A DNA stretch of 64,000 bases from Psychrobacter immobilis (lineage in GTDB: Bacteria > Pseudomonadota > Gammaproteobacteria > Pseudomonadales > Moraxellaceae): contig NZ_CAJGZM010000003.1 of the NCBI RefSeq assembly GCF_904846175.1, positions 62,001-126,000 of the forward strand. Direction: 5' to 3'. Each line of letters opens with the position of its first letter. Within the stretch, counting starts at the first letter, position 1. The notes beneath the pieces are model-generated. The model did not search any database and was not told the origin of the DNA. It saw nothing but the letters and a program-made list of their open reading frames with translations. Made by a program: the position numbers and the translations under genes. This document shows positions 58,501 to 64,000 of this stretch, piece by piece.

Positions 58501-59686
58501 ACTGCGCGAAGGTAGTGAAATCATTATCCAATTAACCGATGATGGGCGCGGAATTGATGTAGAGGCGGTACGTGATAAAGCTGTTTCTCAAGGTTTGATT
58601 GATGCAGAAGATACCTCGCTAAGCGACCTTGATATCATGCAGTACATCTTCAATGCCGGTTTAACTACCAGTAAGCAAGTCACGCAAATATCAGGTCGCG
58701 GTGTCGGAATGGACGTTGTGATAAGTGAAATTCGTCAGCTAGGTGGGTCAGTATCAGTGGTATCAGAGCTTGATAAAGGCTCTCGCTTTACGATGCGTGT
58801 GCCACTTACCGTTGCCGTCTCTGATGCTTTGGTAGTACGCGCCGCAGACCGTTACTATGCGATACCACTGGTACAGATTGAGCGTGTTGTGCGTATCAAT
58901 CCAGAAAAGATTTATGACTATTATCAATCAGGCGCTGCCACGCTTAATTTTGAAGATACCGATTATCGTGTTCGTTATTTAAATGAGATTTTATCTGGTA
59001 ATAAGTTAAATGAGCTGGTCGTCAATACCAATACCAGCGTGCCACTTATCATTATCAAAAACCGTAGTGGACAGAATATGGCGCTACAGGTCGATCAAAT
59101 CGCTGGCTCGCGTATTGAAGTGGTGGTAAAACCTTTGGGGCAACAGTTCTCGAATTTATCAGGTATTTCAGCGGCGACCATCATGGGTGACGGTTCGGTA
59201 ATGCTTATCCTTGATTTGATTGCATTGATGCGTAATGCCTCTTTAGTGAAAGAAGTAGTAAAACCTGCGCTTACAGGGCGCAGTAGCACAGAGTCTAAAG
59301 CCACTATCTTAGTGGTCGATGACTCGGTCACAGTACGAAAAGTCACCTCACGTTTCTTGGAGCGTCAAGGTTTCAACGTGGTACTTGCCAAAGATGGTAT
59401 CGATGCGCTTGAGATTCTACAAGAGACAACGCCAGACTTGATGCTACTCGATATCGAGATGCCGCGCATGGATGGTTTCGAAGTCGCAACCCAAGTCCGC
59501 CATAATAAACGTTTGCAACATCTGCCTATTATTATGATTACCTCGCGTACGGGTGAAAAACATCGTGAGCGTGCGCTTGAGATTGGAGTTAATGACTATA
59601 TGGGCAAGCCTTTCCAAGAAAATCAGCTGCTTAGTAAGATTGAAACTCTATTGGGTAAAGAGGCTAGCCTAGTCAATGAAGGATAG
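52598..59686 (+). CDS. chpA: ChpA hybrid chemotaxis kinase (multi-HPt, CheA, receiver)
   Basis: A 2362-residue hybrid kinase, the centre of the Chp system. HPt domains are near residues 46 (SYHQIGGAL, degenerate), ~699 (FHTLKGSGRM), ~914 (FHTLKGSGRM), ~1119 (FHTLRAASGS), ~1435 (LHTIKGGARM) and ~1613 (LHTLKGGARM). The CheA core has MIRISGGLIEHMINLSGE, an N box HMLRNAVDHGIET (~1936), G boxes DDGRGID and GRGVGMDVV, then a CheW-like domain (~2065-2205). The receiver at the end (~2235-2352) has ILVVDDSVTVRKV and the acceptor D in LMLLDIEMPRMDG. Linkers are acidic. Pseudomonas ChpA (2472 residues) has a comparable plan. An 18-base duplication gives the direct repeat DIASLQDIASLQ near residue 1205. 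It overlaps the next gene by 11 bases. Confidence 0.97.
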   Translation: MKNQPNDMVTFEWLLPLFNQQLSQVADGWQLGEKSADYEEIAKSYHQIGGALTMINLPALASLANKLSLLAAGGFDSKADLKDNPEIDVEARLGTDKNRIAQMAHRLLAREIAYYARTGGYHTVLVNKISSELTQVLTHFDVAMDHLALLHAEDEHSTSALDNEYIDINLPAITTTANLDRDQYQQLLLVWRQQVQALLAANSNTSSILAVLEKVSRYLWQTTADTDLQRLWYLTETWLHDLAHNDSPLPKHYAGLLSQLDTLIESCAHQNQILSSVINNSIENIYIELSSLVTHSEQSQAILHHVSQLDTESRFLPRVLSNIETLIFNLDKSHTLLQPLQQISSQLESRGWKLFASQASSISTDIKQSLSTEAASTQEYTQQQGQIERRLQELYDAIYNTEQVIASKIGNAVSSTSLSGVVAKNDFSSVEGLQAETSRQINASDKELRELRIAVEDLKQGFSDYIQRQQLELLSNSADFNKISQAFDSMGLPEIGQTTDKIADIFEQLNTHEINVLSWDVTEALAEGLTSIELLLDYLAQQVQVFDQSLLEQANTYIDKANTLLSGYIDAPETINDTFLTQKLAANDVLRYDDSGEIAPSINDDGVIDLVLETEVDSDDNDNANNLNDSSSNDKTESAVLLNARSQLKPDNFDIDEDIREIFIEEVTEVVADLEDFLPIWQQDAQDLTPLTEVRRGFHTLKGSGRMVGAFSISEMAWSIENLLNRLLDKTLPVTDEVVELVIETTKRLPMMLNDFEAQKSPSFDPAITLVQSNNLMNQQPINTGLEKSEVISSIADIEKDSSLIEETLLSDEASLDIEEIDSPYTVDGVNHAVQDTEKSISNSLTGLEIPAALQPFMLAAQPLPMDADDADPDIKEIFLEEANEVLEEIVPLYEHWQLTPDDLSQLTDIRRGFHTLKGSGRMVGANTSAELAWSTENMLNRILDNSITASTDIQQLIGDVLAAYPALLTIFENNSQDYPTIMPLWVACAQAYSKQLGDEFSYPALYQQLLSNPAQSSESSTNQSAQDGFADESNADHSNIENLDNTDKIDSMLQTIHSVNEKMAEAPIVLTPQTEEEQAFFDIFIEEAEELLESINDFVIRHQDEPFVAVSDEIVRAFHTLRAASGSSALTAISDVGATIEQSLEQLQQQDTPMNAQHLKALAQSVTLIEGYLDNYKLDNYKQNVQEQDVSLEDMQSQQDIASLQDIASLQAMLGEQYGINDNEVIADDKPTINQLLDDNINELLDAEWQLEAAFEQPDREQVKAYIAQQISQIKHLTSKTQDFPKFTTILNELGNAYAYLSHHPEKSRDSDIQAILLAGHAQLVGLFDALAGSTSLKIDEQVLQQLQSISQGDDNTDEVVIKDLDIHTDSEANASVQSIAASELELETIDTDIELLEIFLEEAQELDDALNDSFSKWRADISNINTLKVLQRHLHTIKGGARMAGIRSIGDLTHEAENIYEAFVEKRRVPTAQWLEIMQVVQDTLSLQVAHIVRYQQSFLTPELIKQLQHFEKATVLPEIVKLIVPMPKNHVEADTKILADEYTHRIEKTTDSLNLDRIIQQSWANGLPDPDILEVFLEEAEALTNRNEYLQLFLSDAGDMVALQALQRDLHTLKGGARMVTASGIANLAHEMESVYTDFVDRRRPATKKVLELLVACHDWLADAVFILSQQVNPPTPDLLIEALQQFSKNPDSLKQIPKESLQPQRDAILLAKEKQESTYIQKDISEMPLMVADTAEQEQNTNNNEMIRISGGLIEHMINLSGESAINRARIDMGMSSLTNSIEEMGMTVQRLADQLRRMEIELEAQILSQIDDELVNHEGFDPLEMDQYSSLNQLSKSLTESASDLVDINHTLLEKTRDSESLLLQLSRTQTELQDGLMNSRMVPFTRLTPRLERIVRQTANELNKSVELKIINADDEMDRTILERITSPLEHMLRNAVDHGIETVATRLEAGKERSGQITLEILREGSEIIIQLTDDGRGIDVEAVRDKAVSQGLIDAEDTSLSDLDIMQYIFNAGLTTSKQVTQISGRGVGMDVVISEIRQLGGSVSVVSELDKGSRFTMRVPLTVAVSDALVVRAADRYYAIPLVQIERVVRINPEKIYDYYQSGAATLNFEDTDYRVRYLNEILSGNKLNELVVNTNTSVPLIIIKNRSGQNMALQVDQIAGSRIEVVVKPLGQQFSNLSGISAATIMGDGSVMLILDLIALMRNASLVKEVVKPALTGRSSTESKATILVVDDSVTVRKVTSRFLERQGFNVVLAKDGIDALEILQETTPDLMLLDIEMPRMDGFEVATQVRHNKRLQHLPIIMITSRTGEKHRERALEIGVNDYMGKPFQENQLLSKIETLLGKEASLVNEG
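56198..56233 (+). repeat. In-frame 18-bp tandem duplication inside chpA
   Basis: GACATCGCCTCTTTGCAA occurs twice in direct succession and encodes DIASLQ twice, in a linker between HPt domains. Coordinates are approximate to a few bases. Confidence 0.75.
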
Positions 59687-60713
59687 TTTAAGCGCGATGA
59701 CGCTAAAAGATAAACATAAAAGCGATATCAAAGTGCTGGTGGTCGCAGAAGACCATCAGCAGCGTATGGCTTTTTCTGATACGGTGCGTAGTTGTGGTTT
59801 ACAGCTGGTCGACTGCGTATCACGGGTACAGTTGCAAGAAAAACTCAAAAGCTATGCAGCGCCTATAGATATTTGGTTAATCGACGATGATTACGATAAT
59901 GATATGGCGCTAGCGACAGCCGCTTCCAAACCTACCGCCGTTTTAGTAGGTTTTAGTAAAGCACCGTATCTCAATGAGGCACAGCAGTATGCCAAGTGGC
60001 AGCGTAAACTAAAGCGTAAGCTTGCTCAAATGCTGTCTTTACCCATGCTAGTTGATAAGATCCCATATGAGAAAAATACTGCCTATGAAAATGAAGCCAA
60101 TGACTGGCATTATGTGGTATTTTTAGGTGCTTCTATGGGTGGGCCTAGTGCGGTCAAAGAGTTTTTAGACCATTTGTCACCCGTACTACCTGTGAGTATT
60201 TTATTAGCTCATCATTTTAATCAAACGATGATTAGTACCTTACCGCGTATATTAAATCGCCATAATGAGTGGCGTTGTCAGATGATTACCTCCTCGCAGC
60301 GCCTGCGTGCTGGTCAATGTTTGATTGTACCGATTGATAAACAAATAGTTTGCGATTCAACTGGGCGTATCATTTTATTGGATCAAGCGTGGGAGGGCGA
60401 CTATAAACCTGCTATTGGTCAAATTCTTAAAAATACTAGCGATGTTTATGGCAGTGAGCTTATCAATATTATCTTTTCCGGTATGGGTAACGATGGTACG
60501 CAGTATCTGGATTTAATCCAAGATAATGACAGTCAATTGTGGGCGCAAGACCCAAGTCTAAGTACTTGCCCAAGTCAGCCCCAAGCGATTATTGATTCAG
60601 GGTATTGTCAGTTTGTCGGTACCCCCACCGCATTAGCAGAAAGACTTACCGATTATATTGCTGAAAAGGCGGCAAGCGCCTCTTCGGATTCATTTATTGT
60701 GAGCGACTTATGA
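59676..60713 (+). CDS. chpB: Chemotaxis methylesterase ChpB (CheB family)
   Basis: A 345-residue protein. The C-terminal methylesterase domain (about 145-335) has the catalytic triad S153 (GASMGG), H180 (LLAHHFNQ) and D273 (SGMGNDG). The N-terminal ~125 residues are receiver-like, beginning with LVVAEDHQQRMAFSD, but the phospho-acceptor region is IDIWLIDDDYDND and the sequence has drifted, so phosphorylation is uncertain. It would remove methyl groups from PilJ. The ATG overlaps the chpA stop region by 11 bases and the last codons overlap chpC, indicating translational coupling. Confidence 0.9.
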   Translation: MKDSLSAMTLKDKHKSDIKVLVVAEDHQQRMAFSDTVRSCGLQLVDCVSRVQLQEKLKSYAAPIDIWLIDDDYDNDMALATAASKPTAVLVGFSKAPYLNEAQQYAKWQRKLKRKLAQMLSLPMLVDKIPYEKNTAYENEANDWHYVVFLGASMGGPSAVKEFLDHLSPVLPVSILLAHHFNQTMISTLPRILNRHNEWRCQMITSSQRLRAGQCLIVPIDKQIVCDSTGRIILLDQAWEGDYKPAIGQILKNTSDVYGSELINIIFSGMGNDGTQYLDLIQDNDSQLWAQDPSLSTCPSQPQAIIDSGYCQFVGTPTALAERLTDYIAEKAASASSDSFIVSDL

Positions 60714-61213
60714 AACAGATTTTAAAGCATTCGTTTGAGGCAGTGAGCTTACTGACCACCAATAATGGTATGCTCGATGTGACGATTGTTCCTGCTGTTG
60801 ACCAACCGGACTGGATTATTCCTAGCAGTTTAATTTTGAGTGTCGATGAATGTAGCGAACATACATGGAATTATGAATGGCAACAACAAGAAGTCGCTGT
60901 CTTCCATCTAATGCCGCGCCATCAAACGCCGGACAAAATGATTGTCTTAGAAGGTAATACCTCTGCGCACCGTATTGCGCTACAGACGGCAGGCGAGCTG
61001 CGCCAACTTCAGGCGCGTATCTCTGATGTCAAAGATATCGACCTGCCTGAGCATTTCATTAAAACAGATGACAAAATCGATGATGTTCAGGAACGCGTAC
61101 AAGAAGATGTTGTGCTATCCTACCTATTTCAAACGGTTATGATTGATAACACGCTATACATGGTGCCGGATTTGGATAAAATCGCCCATCAATTGGTTGA
61201 TTTAGACAGCTAA
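60710..61213 (+). CDS. chpC: ChpC-like CheW domain protein
   Basis: A 167-residue protein whose C-terminal third and general fold resemble CheW (for example AVFHLMPRHQTPDKMIVLEG and VVLSYLFQTVMIDNTLYMVPDLDKIA). It is much diverged. The position after chpB, with a four-base ATGA overlap, supports ChpC. In Pseudomonas ChpC is an alternative coupling protein. A hairpin terminator follows. Confidence 0.8.
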   Translation: MKQILKHSFEAVSLLTTNNGMLDVTIVPAVDQPDWIIPSSLILSVDECSEHTWNYEWQQQEVAVFHLMPRHQTPDKMIVLEGNTSAHRIALQTAGELRQLQARISDVKDIDLPEHFIKTDDKIDDVQERVQEDVVLSYLFQTVMIDNTLYMVPDLDKIAHQLVDLDS

Positions 61214-61256
61214 TTTGCTCATGATTATATTGTTTAAAATAGTTTTTTATCTTCAG

Positions 61257-61283
61257 CCCTAAGATTGTTTAGGGTGTTTCTTT
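61257..61283 (+). terminator. Terminator of the chp cluster
   Basis: CCCTAA/TTAGGG stem with a six-base loop and a T-rich tail, 44 bases after the chpC stop. The stem is short, so the terminator may be modest. Confidence 0.6.
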
Positions 61284-61298
61284 ATCAGCCAATCGTTA

Positions 61299-61354
61299 TT
61301 TAACAATATCAGTCTAGCAATATAAGTTTAACAATATCAGTCTAGCAGTATTAG
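61299..61354. repeat. 28-bp tandem duplication between chpC and the cytochrome gene
   Basis: Two adjacent copies (61299-61326 and 61327-61354) differ at two positions; both start TTTAACAATATCAGTCTAGC. Confidence 0.9.
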
Positions 61355-61396
61355 TAAGCGTCAATTAGCACTTATGAGTACCAATGAACAATAGGG

Positions 61397-61939
61397 ATGA
61401 TAAAGTACACTATGAATAACATTAATTCGAATCTGACAAAGTGGTCGCTCGCTAGTCGAGTTTTTCATTGGATTAGCGCTATTTTATTACTGGTCACTTG
61501 GGTCATGATCCTTTTATATGACAATCTTGATAGTAAAGTTTATATTGGATTACATAAGGCATTTGGGGTCAGTTTATTGTTTTGGATGATTGCACGCGTC
61601 ATCAATCGTATGTTTACTAAACCGCCGCCAGCAGTTGCTATGCCAAGATGGCAGATGCTACTCTCACAGTTATCACACTTTTTCTTATACGCCTTATTAA
61701 TCGCGATGCCAACAGCAGGCCTACTGATGTCCGTCTATGGCGGTAGAGAAGTTGACATATTTGGCTTATTCCAAATTCCCGTATTTGTGACGCCAGATAG
61801 GGGCTTAGCTCGAATTTTTAATGATTGGCACACGGATATTTTATGGCCAATGATTATTGCCTTTACCGTGATTCATATTGGCGCCGCTTTATACCATCAG
61901 TTTATCAAAAAAGACAATCTTATGGCGCGTATAAAATAA
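61397..61939 (+). CDS. Cytochrome b561 (CybB family)
   Basis: A 180-residue di-haem membrane cytochrome with four helices. Likely haem-ligand histidines are in RVFHWISAILLL, IGLHKAFGVSLL, LSHFFLYALLIAMPTAG and TVIHIGAALYHQF. The closing KKDNLMARI is characteristic of the family. CybB oxidises ubiquinol and can donate electrons to superoxide. The ATG at 61397 or the one at 61412 may be the start; neither has an ideal ribosome binding site. Confidence 0.93.
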   Translation: MIKYTMNNINSNLTKWSLASRVFHWISAILLLVTWVMILLYDNLDSKVYIGLHKAFGVSLLFWMIARVINRMFTKPPPAVAMPRWQMLLSQLSHFFLYALLIAMPTAGLLMSVYGGREVDIFGLFQIPVFVTPDRGLARIFNDWHTDILWPMIIAFTVIHIGAALYHQFIKKDNLMARIK

Positions 61940-61967
61940 CGAGTTATACATAAAAAATAAGCATATA

Positions 61968-62003
61968 AAAAAGCCCTGAGTATATATGATACTTAGGGCT
62001 TTT
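61968..62003. terminator. Bidirectional terminator between cytochrome b561 and minE
   Basis: AAAGCCCTGAGTAT/ATACTTAGGGCTTT stem with one G-T pair, an A-run on the left and a T-run on the right. Confidence 0.9.
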
Positions 62004-62066
62004 CTTTATTGCAGTAAAAATATGAGTTTATCTATAATATAGTGAATACCTATAAAATAAATCAGT

Positions 62067-62357
62067 CTACTTTTTATGCTCAGGTAAACTGATATTCATC
62101 TCAAGTACATCTAAGCTGTCTTCAGAGCGATGGTTGATATTGACATCATCAATCTGCACACCGTTGACATACTTATTAACCACTTCTAGTATTTCACGTT
62201 TCATTTTTTCGATACGGTCAGCGGTTAGGCGATTATTTAAGCGATTTTCGCTTGCAACGATAACCTTTAGACGTTCAGTGGCCATATTGGCGCTGCCAGT
62301 GTTATTGCCGTCGTCAGTACCGAATAGGCTACTCCAAAATCCTTTTTTCTTACTCAT
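62067..62357 (-). CDS. minE: Cell division topological specificity factor MinE
   Basis: A 96-residue protein that displaces MinC and stimulates the MinD ATPase. The N-terminal membrane-targeting and anti-MinCD region starts [13 protein letters not shown] and contains [10 protein letters not shown]; the topological domain includes [13 protein letters not shown]. An insertion of about ten Asp/Asn/Gly/Ser residues ([11 protein letters not shown]) lies near the start. It begins two bases after the minD stop, a coupled pair. Confidence 0.96.
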   Translation of the reverse strand: MSKKKGFWSSLFGTDDGNNTGSANMATERLKVIVASENRLNNRLTADRIEKMKREILEVVNKYVNGVQIDDVNINHRSEDSLDVLEMNISLPEHKK

Positions 62358-62359
62358 TA

Positions 62360-63172
62360 TTAACCCCCAAACCAGCGCTGTAGTAGACTCTTTTTCTTCA
62401 CATCAATATGACGTAATGGTCGCTCTTCTCCTAAGAAACGGGCGACGATATCGTCATAACATTGACCTGCCACAGAGTCGGTATAATGAATCACTGGCTC
62501 ACCATGGTTAGAAGCTTCAAGCACTGAATGACTCTCAGGAACTACGCCAAGTAACGGCACTTTTAGAATATCGTTAGAGATGGTATCGATATCCATCATC
62601 TCGTTAGCTGCTGCACGGTCAGCATTATAGCGGGTGATAATCAGATGCTCACGTACCGTTCCTTGATTTTCAATCACTTTTTTGGTTTGGCTTTGTAAGA
62701 TACCAATAATACGGTCCGAGTCACGTACGGAAGAAATCTCAGGGTTGGTCACGATAATAGCTTCATCAGCATGATACATTGCCAGCTGCGCACCACGTTC
62801 GATACCAGCAGGTGAGTCACAGATGATATAGTCAAATTGCTTCGATAGCTCGTCCATAACCTCTGCTACGCCTTCGTCCGTCAACGCATCTTTATCACGC
62901 GTCTGACTGGCAGGCAGGATATATAGATTTTCCAGTTGCTTGTCTTTAACCAAGGCTTGCGATAGGCGTGCACTACCATTGATGACATCGACAAAGTCAT
63001 AAACAATTCGATTTTCGCAGCCCATAATCAAGTCTAGATTACGTAAGCCTACATCAAAATCGATAACAACCGTCTTATAGCCACGTAATGCTAAACCGGC
63101 GGCAAAAGAAGCACTGGTTGTGGTTTTGCCCACACCGCCTTTACCCGAAGTGATTACAACAATCTTCGCCAC
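62360..63172 (-). CDS. minD: Septum site-determining ATPase MinD
   Basis: A 270-residue ParA/MinD ATPase. The deviant Walker A motif is GKGGVGKTT (K11 and K16), [10 protein letters not shown] follows, and the switch [14 protein letters not shown] is intact. The C-terminal amphipathic membrane helix is [12 protein letters not shown]. It recruits MinC to the membrane and oscillates with MinE to place the division site. minE is directly downstream. The minC gene is separated from it by 445 bases. Confidence 0.98.
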   Translation of the reverse strand: MAKIVVITSGKGGVGKTTTSASFAAGLALRGYKTVVIDFDVGLRNLDLIMGCENRIVYDFVDVINGSARLSQALVKDKQLENLYILPASQTRDKDALTDEGVAEVMDELSKQFDYIICDSPAGIERGAQLAMYHADEAIIVTNPEISSVRDSDRIIGILQSQTKKVIENQGTVREHLIITRYNADRAAANEMMDIDTISNDILKVPLLGVVPESHSVLEASNHGEPVIHYTDSVAGQCYDDIVARFLGEERPLRHIDVKKKSLLQRWFGG

Positions 63173-63617
63173 AATGGCACACTCCTATGAATTGATGGGA
63201 TATTTATTAGATAAAAAATTTTAGATGAAACAGCATGGATGTAAAGTAGCACAATTACTCGTCGTTTACCTAGCGTATATGTTCTATCTGCGAGCGTAAG
63301 CCTAGCATAAATATACAAAAACTTATAGCGAGTCTGTATTTGAGCACAAAAACAGCGGATACATAATATTTATGCTCGCTGTAAGTACAGATATTAAATA
63401 GTTAAAGAGCCATCTAATATTTGTGTTTGAAGCCCATATGTATAGTGTAGCGTAAATAGTGGCAGAGCTAAAAATTCATCATAGCGCAGTTTTGTTAAAT
63501 AAACTTACCACACTATTAATCAAGCATTTCATAGGTCGAATGAGTCCCTATAACCCCGTTTATCTAAACTGATACCAATAAAACTGACTTTTAAGAAATT
63601 GTAACTTTATACACAGC
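63173..63617. other. Gap between minC and minD
   Basis: 445 AT-rich bases with no ORF. Only an inverted repeat AGCATAAATAT (63304-63314) and its exact complement (63366-63376) was seen. The minD promoter presumably lies here, since minC usually lies much closer to minD. Confidence 0.55.
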
Positions 63618-64000
63618 TTAAGCGTTGTCCATGACGGTAAAGACCAAGCCTTCGCCTTCTAAATAACGCACTTCAACTGACTTATCAATCACATGTTCGG
63701 GTAGGTTGTCGCGTAAGCAATACGTACCAGCGACTGATACCAATGATGGGTTAAATACTTGGCAGAAAATACGCGCGTCTTTATCGCCAGTTGCGCCTGC
63801 GACTAAGCGACCTTGGGCACGACCATAAACATGTAAGTTATTGTCGGTAATGGCTTCAGCGCCGCTGTTGACACTATTGGTCAAAATCAAATCGCCGCCA
63901 ACATGGTTGAGGCTTTGCCCTGAGCGCAGCATTTGATCATAGATGAGGCTGGTAATGTGCTCAGCGCTGATAAGCGTTTCAGCAGTCAAGGTGGTTTCGG
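63618..64000 (-). CDS. minC: Septum inhibitor MinC, C-terminal part, cut by the window edge
   Basis: About 127 residues of the C-terminal beta-helix domain of MinC, which binds MinD and blocks FtsZ with the missing N-domain. Characteristic are RSGQSLNHVGGDLILTNSV, VHVYGRAQGRLVAGA-like LHVYGRAQGRLVAGATGD and ARIFCQVFNPSLVSVAGTY. The frame continues beyond 64000, so the apparent TTG start at 63989 is not the gene start. The stop is at 63618. Confidence 0.95.
   Translation of the reverse strand, partial: ETTLTAETLISAEHITSLIYDQMLRSGQSLNHVGGDLILTNSVNSGAEAITDNNLHVYGRAQGRLVAGATGDKDARIFCQVFNPSLVSVAGTYCLRDNLPEHVIDKSVEVRYLEGEGLVFTVMDNA

Noticed and set aside
1..64000. Mobile elements, prophage, CRISPR array, tRNA or rRNA genes
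   Set aside because: No transposase, integrase, phage gene, regular repeat-spacer array or RNA gene pattern was recognised in a visual reading; a dedicated scan could still find a small RNA.

Overview
The window reads as chromosomal DNA of a gammaproteobacterium of the family Moraxellaceae, most probably Psychrobacter. That call rests on overall protein character: a FadE-type acyl-CoA dehydrogenase, a PilGHIJK-ChpABC pilus chemotaxis cluster, MinCDE, split cytochrome c maturation genes, and Asn/Asp/Ser-rich low-complexity insertions in several conserved proteins. It is an inference from recall, not a database result. Nearly all of the window is single-copy core genome. No insertion sequence, prophage, CRISPR array, tRNA or rRNA was recognised.

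Layout. 1-7.4 kb: valS, an AT-rich gene for a putative PD-(D/E)XK nuclease with a SEC-C zinc tail (the most foreign-looking gene here), a small lipoprotein, a DUF454 membrane protein and a cold-shock protein with a strong promoter and long leader. 7.5-10.4 kb: a YeiH-type exporter divergent from a LysR regulator, and a universal stress protein. 10.7-17.9 kb: a PreP-like M16 protease, two Nudix hydrolases, an HPP membrane protein and a DUF2236 protein. 18-28.9 kb: NhaA, two TauE/SafE-type transporters, a dicarboxylate/amino-acid symporter, FadE, RadC, CoaBC with a His-rich insertion, and DUF2905. 28.9-32.1 kb: a histone-deacetylase-like hydrolase, a YbjN-like protein and an unrecognised protein. 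32.2-35.7 kb: ccmABCDE, with a tiny repeat-built ORF between ccmA and ccmB. 35.8-39.7 kb: an aldo/keto reductase divergent from an MFS exporter and cytosine-deaminase-like operon, with a perfect palindrome over the candidate promoter. 40-42.7 kb: the MetNIQ methionine importer. 43.1-47.6 kb: a two-component system and an orphan lipoprotein HlyD adaptor. 48.3-61.2 kb: the Chp chemosensory cluster for type IV pili. 61.4-64 kb: cytochrome b561 and minE, minD and the 3' part of minC.

How the genes work together. The clearest pathway is the Chp system. A receptor (PilJ) signals through a coupling protein (PilI) to the giant hybrid kinase ChpA, and the receptor is adapted by PilK (methyltransferase) and ChpB (methylesterase). 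Output goes through the response regulators PilG and PilH. The PilJ here has two membrane helices but almost no periplasmic part, so the usual pilin-sensing domain is missing. The Ccm genes load haem onto CcmE for c-type cytochromes, but ccmFGH are not in the window. YeiH and its divergent LysR regulator look like a sulfite-response pair.

No complete novel multi-gene system was found. The best leads are single-gene oddities: the SEC-C/PD-(D/E)XK protein, the domain-less PilJ, the sensor kinase with a roughly 230-residue insertion inside its ATPase domain, the His-rich CoaBC, the ccmA-ccmB micro-ORF and the palindromic promoter of the MFS/deaminase operon.
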